Positions 58,801 through 64,000 of a stretch of DNA of 64,000 bases are shown here, piece after piece; the stretch's first letter is position 1, and each line of letters begins with the position of its first letter. Origin of the DNA: Hydrogenispora ethanolica (GTDB lineage: Bacteria > Bacillota > UBA4882 > UBA8346); contig NZ_SLUN01000002.1 of assembly GCF_004340685.1 (NCBI RefSeq), forward strand, positions 124,001 through 188,000, read 5' to 3'. The translations under genes were made by a program, and so were the position numbers. The notes under the pieces were generated by a model. That model was given only the letters and a program-made list of their open reading frames with translations. It was not told the origin of the DNA and did not search any database.

Positions 58801-59461
58801 CCAGAACATCGCCGAACTGGAACGGGATTATCTGCAACTCAACGGGTACCGGGCGGAGATCGTCCGGGACGGGGAGGCCGGAGCGCGGGCGGCGCTCTCG
58901 GGCCGCTACGACGTGATCGTGGTCGACCTGATGCTGCCCAAAAAGGATGGGCTGACCATCATCAAGGAAGTGCGCCAGAAGTACGAGATCCCGGTCCTGG
59001 TGGTCTCGGCCCGGAGCGAGGACATCGATAAGATCCGCGGCCTCGAGCTGGGCGCCGACGACTATCTGACCAAGCCTTTCAGCCCGGCTGAGCTGGCGGC
59101 GCGGGTCAAGTCGCACATCAAACGGTATGAGCGGCTCAAAGGCAATCTCGCGGCCAGCGAAGTGATCAACCACAAGGGGCTGGAGATCAATCCCGCCTCC
59201 CACAAGGTCCTGGTGAACGGGAAGGAAGTCCAGCTGACGACGAAGGAGTACGAGTTGCTGCTGTTCCTCGCCTCCCATCCCAACCAGGTCTTCACCAAGG
59301 AGCATCTCTTCGACGCGGTCTGGGGCAACGATTACTACGGCGACTCGGCGACCGTCCCGGTCCATATTCAGAAGGTCCGCAAGAAGATCGAGCGCGACCC
59401 GGCCAATCCCGAATTCATCGAGACCTTGTGGGGGACGGGTTATCGCTTCAACTCCAACTGA
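58772..59461 (+). CDS. OmpR/PhoB-family response regulator
   Basis: 229 residues. Receiver: ILIIEDDQNIAELERDYLQL, phospho-Asp in VIVVDLMLPKKDG (about 52), VVSAR and KPFSPAEL with the conserved Lys. Winged helix: INHKGLEINPASHKVLVNGK, LTTKEYELLLFLASHPNQVF, DSATVPVHIQKVRKKIERDP, WGTGYRFNS. The ATG at 58772 follows GGGAGGGG and lies inside the kinase gene, which ensures coupled translation. It is the cognate partner of the kinase; the His-rich protein gene upstream is a plausible target. Confidence 0.95.
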   Translation: MKRILIIEDDQNIAELERDYLQLNGYRAEIVRDGEAGARAALSGRYDVIVVDLMLPKKDGLTIIKEVRQKYEIPVLVVSARSEDIDKIRGLELGADDYLTKPFSPAELAARVKSHIKRYERLKGNLAASEVINHKGLEINPASHKVLVNGKEVQLTTKEYELLLFLASHPNQVFTKEHLFDAVWGNDYYGDSATVPVHIQKVRKKIERDPANPEFIETLWGTGYRFNSN

Positions 59462-59523
59462 GGGAGGCCCGGACCGCTGGGAGCCTGTGCGGGTCATCGC
59501 AACCGGAACCATGCGCCGAGCTT

Positions 59524-59763
59524 CTAGATCCCGGCCGGATACAGCTTCCGGTAGTGGACGGTGGCGAGGGAAAACCAGCCGAGCGCCGCCAGAAACCGCA
59601 GGAACGGGTTCCAATGGAAATATACGAGCAACCCCATTTGGTGATAGACGGCATCCAGCGCGGCGCTGATAAAAGAGAACATCGCGATATACAGCGGCAG
59701 AACGTACCATTCCTTCTGTTTTGGCAGAAAATAAAAGTAAATCATCGTCGCTATATAGGCCAT
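59524..59763 (-). CDS. Small membrane protein, possibly a truncated CBO0543-like protein
   Basis: 79 residues with about three hydrophobic segments (MAYIATMIYFYFLP, EWYVLPLYIAMFSFISAAL, PFLRFLAALGWFSLATV). It resembles the C-terminal half of spore-former CBO0543-type membrane proteins. No ribosome site precedes the ATG, and a stop codon lies directly upstream, so it may be a 5'-truncated gene. I give it low confidence. Confidence 0.4.
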   Translation of the reverse strand: MAYIATMIYFYFLPKQKEWYVLPLYIAMFSFISAALDAVYHQMGLLVYFHWNPFLRFLAALGWFSLATVHYRKLYPAGI

Positions 59764-59995
59764 CTAACGAACGAAATTGTGTTCATTTTGGGCGCAATAT
59801 TTTGAAATGATCTTGCAAACTCATACGTAACCAGGTTTTACAGAAACATTTTTGGAATCAGACTGATCCTTGCCGCGCTAATTGTCTAAAACCTGACCTC
59901 TCTCCCTGTTCCCTCCCCGGCGGTATTTCATCCGTGAACCGCCGGACTCTATCCTTCCTGGACATGGCCCGGCGAAGTTATTTCTGATGGTAGAC

Positions 59996-60140
59996 TCGAC
60001 GGGGAGGGGTGAATTGCCACAAATTATTGCGCCCATTTTGGGGTTTTATCTTTGGCCTATTTCCGTTTGATTCACGTAAAAACTTACCTTTTTGCATAAA
60101 CATTGGCCCTCGTTTCAAGCGATTGACCCCTCCCCGTCGA
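59996..60140. repeat. MITE-like element with 15-bp terminal inverted repeats (family F)
   Basis: TCGACGGGGAGGGGT at 59996-60010 and ACCCCTCCCCGTCGA at 60126-60140 are perfect inverted repeats enclosing 115 bases of AT-richer sequence without coding capacity. TAGAC before and GTCTA shortly after extend the symmetry. Only one copy is seen in this window. Confidence 0.6.
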
Positions 60141-60241
60141 AATGTCTATCTGAATTCGCTTCGCCGGGGAGAGGTCGCTTTTGGACTTGCTTTATCTCTC
60201 TATTGATCTCCCAAAACCTTTTTGGTTCCGGCTTCGCCGGG

Positions 60242-60327
60242 ATAGGATGAAATAAATTTCTGTACTAAGATTTGCATTCCTAAGGCCGAATGCAAATGGA
60301 ATTAAAACGGAATTTATTTCATCCTAT
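60242..60327. repeat. Palindromic element, family D, copy 2
   Basis: 86 bp with perfect 17-bp terminal inverted repeats ATAGGATGAAATAAATT / AATTTATTTCATCCTAT and a perfect inner 10-bp pair ATTTGCATTC / GAATGCAAAT. Homologous in inverse orientation to 52681-52798. Confidence 0.9.
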
Positions 60328-60649
60328 TTCAGCGGTAATAAGTTGAATTAAATTCCTTAATTTATGCGTTATTGCGATGTATCATAACCAAAAAACGGAA
60401 AATGATACGGCGGCATCGAAAAAACAAGCAGCCGCCCTTGCAACGGGTTGAGCTGCTTGTTGGATACAGCGCGAAGATCATCAAAACACGATGCCCATCA
60501 GGCCAGGACGTCGATTTGCTGGACGAAGCCGGCGCTGCCGTCCTCGCGGAGGAACAGCCCGGATCGTTGAATCTATCCGGCCGGCCGGTTCGCGGGGAAA
60601 GCCGGCGGCGGGATAGCCGGGTCTGCTTGAGCGTCAAGGAGGAGATCCA

Positions 60650-61291
60650 ATGGATCATCATCGGGACTGGTATTGGGAGCAACGGGTGGCGCGGGTCATC
60701 GCCAACCTGGAAAAGCATAATATGGCCGGTTTCTATGTTCAAGATGAAGTCCAACTGCTGGCCAAGGTGGAAGAATTGATCCCGGAGGGGTCGGTGGTGG
60801 CGGTGGGCGATTCGCTGACCCTTTTTGAGACCGGGGTGATCGGCTTGTTGCGCGGCGGCAGGTACCGGTTTCTCGATAAGCACCGCGAAGGCTTGACGAG
60901 CGCCGTCAAACGTGAGATTTACCTGGCCAGTTTCAGCGCGGACACCTTCTTGTGCAGCACCAACGCGTTGACGGAAGCGGGAGAGCTCTACAATGTCGAC
61001 GGCAACGGAAGCCGGGTGGCGGCGCTGTTGTACGGCCCCGAGCAAGTGATCGTGGTGGCCGGGAGGAACAAGATCGTCGCCGATCTGGATGAGGCCCGAC
61101 AGCGGGTGCGCCGTTACGCCGCGCCCCTGGACGCCAAGCGGCTCGGCAAGCGGACGCCCTGCGCCAGTCTGGGCCATTGCCTCGATTGCGACAGCCCGGA
61201 ACGGATCTGCAACGATTATGTGGTGATCAAGCGCCAGTTCATCAAGGGGCGGATCAAGGTCATCATCGTCGGCAAGGACTTGGGGTATTGA
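60650..61291 (+). CDS. LUD-domain protein (lactate utilisation / YkgG-like)
   Basis: 213 residues: VARVIANLEKHNMAGFYVQD, then VAVGDSLTLFETGVIGLLR (the GGS..T-type LUD loop), LCSTNALTEAGELYNVDGNG and the C-terminal CASLGHCLDCDSPERICNDY, a stretch typical of the DUF162/LUD subgroup found alone in anaerobes. LutC-like proteins take part in L-lactate oxidation, but no lutAB genes are near, so the role is open. A strong AAGGAGGAG precedes the ATG. Confidence 0.9.
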   Translation: MDHHRDWYWEQRVARVIANLEKHNMAGFYVQDEVQLLAKVEELIPEGSVVAVGDSLTLFETGVIGLLRGGRYRFLDKHREGLTSAVKREIYLASFSADTFLCSTNALTEAGELYNVDGNGSRVAALLYGPEQVIVVAGRNKIVADLDEARQRVRRYAAPLDAKRLGKRTPCASLGHCLDCDSPERICNDYVVIKRQFIKGRIKVIIVGKDLGY

Positions 61292-61312
61292 ATCGATTTC
61301 TGCCGGAACTCA

Positions 61313-61355
61313 ACCGTCGCTGGGGAATGACCGCATTTCCCGGCGGCGGTTTTTG
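61313..61355 (+). terminator. Terminator after the LUD gene
   Basis: ACCGTCG...GGGAAT / ATTTCCC...CGGCGGT imperfect stem followed by TTTTTG. Confidence 0.65.
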
Positions 61356-61386
61356 TCTTGGCATCCCGGGCAGGGGCATCCGGAGT

Positions 61387-62226
61387 TTATTTGGCTTTCT
61401 TCTCCAGGGTGCAACTGACGATGGCGCCTTCGGCGGCATGAATCATGCGGATCCAGGGCGCATAGCCGGCCAGGCTGATCCGCACCTCGTGAACCCCGGG
61501 ATTCAAGGGAACGGCTATCGGCGTGTTCCCGTAATAGACTTGATCGATCTCCACCTCGGCGCCGGAAGGGTTGGAGTCGAAGTGCACCAGGGCCTTCTCG
61601 GGGAGCTTGGGCTGACTGGCCTCGATGCGGGTCACCAATTTATCGACCGCGGCCGTCAGGGCTTTCGACAACAGCTCCCGGGTATTTCCGGTGGAAAGGT
61701 TGGCCGCGCCGCTAGTATTCAGCATTTTGGTCTGGGCGGGAGTAAAGATCGCAAACTCCAGTTTTCCGGTGTTGACGTTCAGGACCTTAATGTTGACGGT
61801 AATGTCGGCGGTGATCTGCTCGGTGGTGATTCCGTAGGCCTGGACTCTTTGGACATTCTGCTCATAGGAGACGATGCTGCCGGTCACCAAATAATCGGCG
61901 CTCAACAGTTTTCCGATCTGCAGCGCTGAGCTCTCCGAGTTGACCAGACCGGACATGGACAGATGGTGTTCTTCCATGATCGAAGCCAGCTTCGCCCGCT
62001 CGACCACTGCGAACTTATCGGTCTGATACAGCAATGTTCCCAACACTTCGTTGGCGGCGGTTCCGATATTCGGGAGATATTTACCGCTCAGATTGTTAAA
62101 ATCCACAATCGCCACCGTGTATTGGGGGGATTCGGCATAGTTCGGGACCGCCGCCAGGCCGAGCCAACCGGCCGCGAGCAAGGCTGAAAAGATGACCCAC
62201 ATCCCCAAATATCTGGCTTTTCTCAT
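61387..62226 (-). CDS. CsgG-like lipoprotein-pore-family protein with PEGA domain
   Basis: 279 residues. Signal peptide (YLGMWVIFSALLAAGWLGLA; no lipobox Cys), then the CsgG/FlgO-type domain: YTVAIVDFNNLSGKYLPNIG, EVLGTLLYQTDKFAVVERAK, ALQIGKLLSADYLVTGSIVS and ITVNIKVLNVNTGKLEF. A C-terminal PEGA domain (FDSNPSGAEVEIDQVYYGNT, GVHEVRISLAGYAPW) follows. CsgG relatives are periplasmic or outer-membrane assembly proteins. ATG at 62226 has AAGGAGG 6-8 bases upstream; the in-frame start at 62316 does not. It fits an envelope with an outer membrane. Confidence 0.85.
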   Translation of the reverse strand: MRKARYLGMWVIFSALLAAGWLGLAAVPNYAESPQYTVAIVDFNNLSGKYLPNIGTAANEVLGTLLYQTDKFAVVERAKLASIMEEHHLSMSGLVNSESSALQIGKLLSADYLVTGSIVSYEQNVQRVQAYGITTEQITADITVNIKVLNVNTGKLEFAIFTPAQTKMLNTSGAANLSTGNTRELLSKALTAAVDKLVTRIEASQPKLPEKALVHFDSNPSGAEVEIDQVYYGNTPIAVPLNPGVHEVRISLAGYAPWIRMIHAAEGAIVSCTLEKKAK

Positions 62227-62487
62227 GGAGGCTCCTCCTTTGAATGAGACGGTAAGAAAAGGATACTGTCCGCATATTCCGTGTGCGATTTCCAAGTTCC
62301 TGATCCATGGTATCATAAATCTGCGGCCGGGGCGAGAGCATGGCCGGATAATGGTTAAAATTCTTGTTTTGTACCCCAGGTTACACGTGCAGGTGCATCT
62401 TTAGCAAGTAGCCGAAATAGAGAGCCGGTGCGCCCCAGGGATTGATTTTGCGATGCGGCCGGATTTTCGACGCTTCTATACTTTAAT

Positions 62488-62536
62488 GAAAACAAAAAGG
62501 AACGGCCTTCGCTGCCGGAGCAGCGGTGGCCGTTCT
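62488..62536 (-). terminator. Terminator of the arabinofuranosidase gene
   Basis: On the minus strand GAACGGCCA...CGCTGC / GCAGCG...GGCCGTTC forms a long stem followed by CTTTTTGTTTTC. Confidence 0.85.
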
Positions 62537-62604
62537 TGATTGGGATAGGAGGAAAGGGAGGCGTGTCTGCGCCTTTCTTGAACCGGGGCTTCGCTTTTTG
62601 TTAT

Positions 62605-64000
62605 TTAACGGGAGGTAAACCGTAACATATTCCAAGACAGTTTCGGCAAGACGACGGTCGCGATATTGCCATCCACCCGGGGAAGCGCCGCTTGACGCGG
62701 CTTTACCCGCTCCGGCGCTTCGAAATCATTGGCTGCCGCTAGCTCATCCTCCTGGAGCAGGCGATGTTCCACCGGGCGAACCGCCGGGAATGACCGGAAA
62801 TCCAGCTGGACCTCCAGGTCCTCGTGTTGGTCGCAGTTCAAAAGGAAAAGATTGACCGCGCCGCTTTCCGGATTGAAGACCACCGCCGTTTGGAGCACTG
62901 GCACATCGCCGTAGGCCTGGGACTCATACGCCGGGCAGTGGATCAGGGGCCGCAGGACCTGGCCGCGGCCGAACTGGGAAACCTGCTGGAAGGGATAGAA
63001 GATGGTCTGCCGGATGGCCGGGCCGCCACGTTTGGTATAAATGGGAGCGATCGCGTTCACCAGTTGCGCCAGGCAGGCGATTTTGATCCGGTCGGCATGA
63101 TTCAAGAGGGAGCAGATCAGGCCGCCGAAGACCAGCGCGTCCAGGAAGGTGTAGATCTGCTCCAGCCGGGGCGGAGCGGTCTCCCAGTCCGGATACTCCT
63201 CGGGGAGATACCAGACGTTCCATTCGTCGAACGACAGGTTCAACCGCTTATGGCTGCGGTTTTTGGCCTTGACATAGTCGGCGGTGGCGATGATGGTCTG
63301 GATGAAACGGTCCATGTCGACGAAGGAACCCAAAAAATCATCCCGGGTGATCGCGTCGCGGATGCCGTAATAACTATGAAGCGAGATGTAATCCACCTGG
63401 TCATAAAGGTGTTCCAGGACGATCCGGTCCCACTCCGGGAAGGTCGCCATCCGGGCGTTGGAACTGCCGCAGGCCACCAATTCGATGCCCGGGTCGACCC
63501 AACGCATGATCTTGGCCGCCTCGAGGGCCTTCTTGCCATAATCGTCGGCCGAGAGATGGCAGATCTGCCAGGGGCCGTCCATCTCATTGCCCAGGCACCA
63601 GACCTTGATGCCGTGCGGCTGGGCGTGGCCGTTGCGACGGCGCAGATCGCTCCAGTAAGTTCCGCCGGGGTGGTTGCAATACTCCACCAGATTGCCGGCG
63701 TCGGCGGGAGTTCCGGTTCCCAGATTGACCGCTGCCATCACTCCGGAATCGGCTTTTTTGCACCAGTCCGCGAATTCATCGATGCCGATCTCATTGGTTT
63801 CAATGGACCGCCAGGCCAAGTCGAGCCGTTTCGGCCGTTCCGCAAGGGGTCCGATGCCGTCGGTCCATTGGTAGCCGGAGACAAAATTGCCGCCCGGATA
63901 GCGGACCAGGGGTACGGCCAACTCTTTCACCAGGCCGAGCACGTCGCGGCGGAACCCCTGTTCGTCGGCGCTGGGGTGGCCCGGCTCATAGATTCCCGAG
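62605..64000 (-). CDS. abfA: GH51 alpha-L-arabinofuranosidase, 3' part
   Basis: The frame is open to the end of the window (about 465 codons visible), so the 5' end is outside. At the edge it reads IYEPGHPSADEQGFRRDVLG, then LVRYPGGNFVSGYQWTDGIG. GHIKVWCLGNEMDGPWQ-type sequence (IKVWCLGNEMDGPWQICH) contains the acid/base Glu, and LNLSFDEWNVWYLPEEYPDW the nucleophile Glu. The C-terminal part is the beta-sandwich ending SWNMLRFTSR. It releases terminal arabinofuranose from arabinan or arabinoxylan; no signal peptide can be judged. A terminator follows at 62488-62536. Confidence 0.95.
   Translation of the reverse strand, partial: SGIYEPGHPSADEQGFRRDVLGLVKELAVPLVRYPGGNFVSGYQWTDGIGPLAERPKRLDLAWRSIETNEIGIDEFADWCKKADSGVMAAVNLGTGTPADAGNLVEYCNHPGGTYWSDLRRRNGHAQPHGIKVWCLGNEMDGPWQICHLSADDYGKKALEAAKIMRWVDPGIELVACGSSNARMATFPEWDRIVLEHLYDQVDYISLHSYYGIRDAITRDDFLGSFVDMDRFIQTIIATADYVKAKNRSHKRLNLSFDEWNVWYLPEEYPDWETAPPRLEQIYTFLDALVFGGLICSLLNHADRIKIACLAQLVNAIAPIYTKRGGPAIRQTIFYPFQQVSQFGRGQVLRPLIHCPAYESQAYGDVPVLQTAVVFNPESGAVNLFLLNCDQHEDLEVQLDFRSFPAVRPVEHRLLQEDELAAANDFEAPERVKPRQAALPRVDGNIATVVLPKLSWNMLRFTSR

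Larger units (their letters stand above)
59764..60649. other. Repeat-rich intergenic region
   Basis: Almost 900 bases with no supported gene, holding the inverted-repeat element at 59996-60140, family D copy 2 at 60242-60327 and the loose motif TAAGTTGAATTAAATTCC at 60338-60356. Short GC-rich remnants (CTTCGCCGGG at about 60156 and 60232) recur between them. The stretch 60361-60640 before the LUD gene shows no domain in any frame. Confidence 0.6.

Noticed and set aside
60372-60779. 135-codon protein before the LUD gene
   Set aside because: Overlaps the strongly supported LUD start in another frame and has no domain.

Overview
The window reads as one contig from a GC-rich (roughly 60 percent), endospore-forming Firmicute of a deep, probably diderm lineage (Limnochordia/Hydrogenispora-like would fit; this is inferred from gene content, not from a marker gene). 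Firmicute and spore signs are a gerA-type germinant receptor locus, a YpeB germination protein, a YjcZ-like small spore-type protein, a T-box leader on serA, a PadR regulator, an LCP cell-wall ligase and strong AGGAGG ribosome sites. Signs of an outer membrane are a LolA-like lipoprotein-sorting protein, a beta-barrel protein ending in Phe, two MacB/LolE-like permeases with their ATPase, and a CsgG/PEGA protein.

Layout. 1-4.6 kb: HtrA tail, peptide deformylase, a PAS histidine kinase, a first 21-bp tandem array and a DUF2971 protein. 4.6-7.2 kb: an AT-rich, apparently imported islet with hicAB, gene fragments and a thymidylate kinase. 7.2-19.2 kb: a nitroreductase, TPP-riboswitch thiC, a flavoprotein with PadR, ypeB, T-box serA, an LCP protein, comB and a nucleotidyltransferase. 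19.2-27 kb: the ACT/PFL pair, a membrane pseudokinase, an AprA-like flavoprotein facing an acetolactate-synthase-like protein that has lost its GDG motif, then a very AT-rich stretch with three inverted repeats. 27-32.5 kb: second copy of the first array and the germination locus, with gerAB placed convergently. 32.5-46.4 kb: acetyltransferases, MFS transporter, epimerase, nitroreductase, a DUF2087-DUF2087-GIY-YIG cassette, a 1208-residue hybrid kinase and a class II aldolase. 46.7-54.8 kb: an unknown acidic protein and the outer-membrane transport locus. 54.9-64 kb: creatininase, a broken livJ-type gene abutting a 21-bp array, a His-rich protein with a His-rich two-component system, a repeat-rich gap, a LUD protein, CsgG/PEGA and a GH51 arabinofuranosidase.

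The most unusual content lies between genes. Two unrelated array families (A at 3.2 and 27.4 kb; B at 33.8 and 55.9 kb) share a 21-bp period. The B arrays have 13 units each and carry exact DnaA-box sequences. A candidate structured RNA occurs twice (9.7 and 57.3 kb) with stems that differ in sequence yet still pair. Three further families of palindromic or terminal-inverted-repeat elements (19.6/44.8/48.3 kb; 52.7/60.2 kb; 60.0 kb) are scattered through accessory gaps. No rRNA, tRNA, CRISPR array or intact insertion sequence was recognised.
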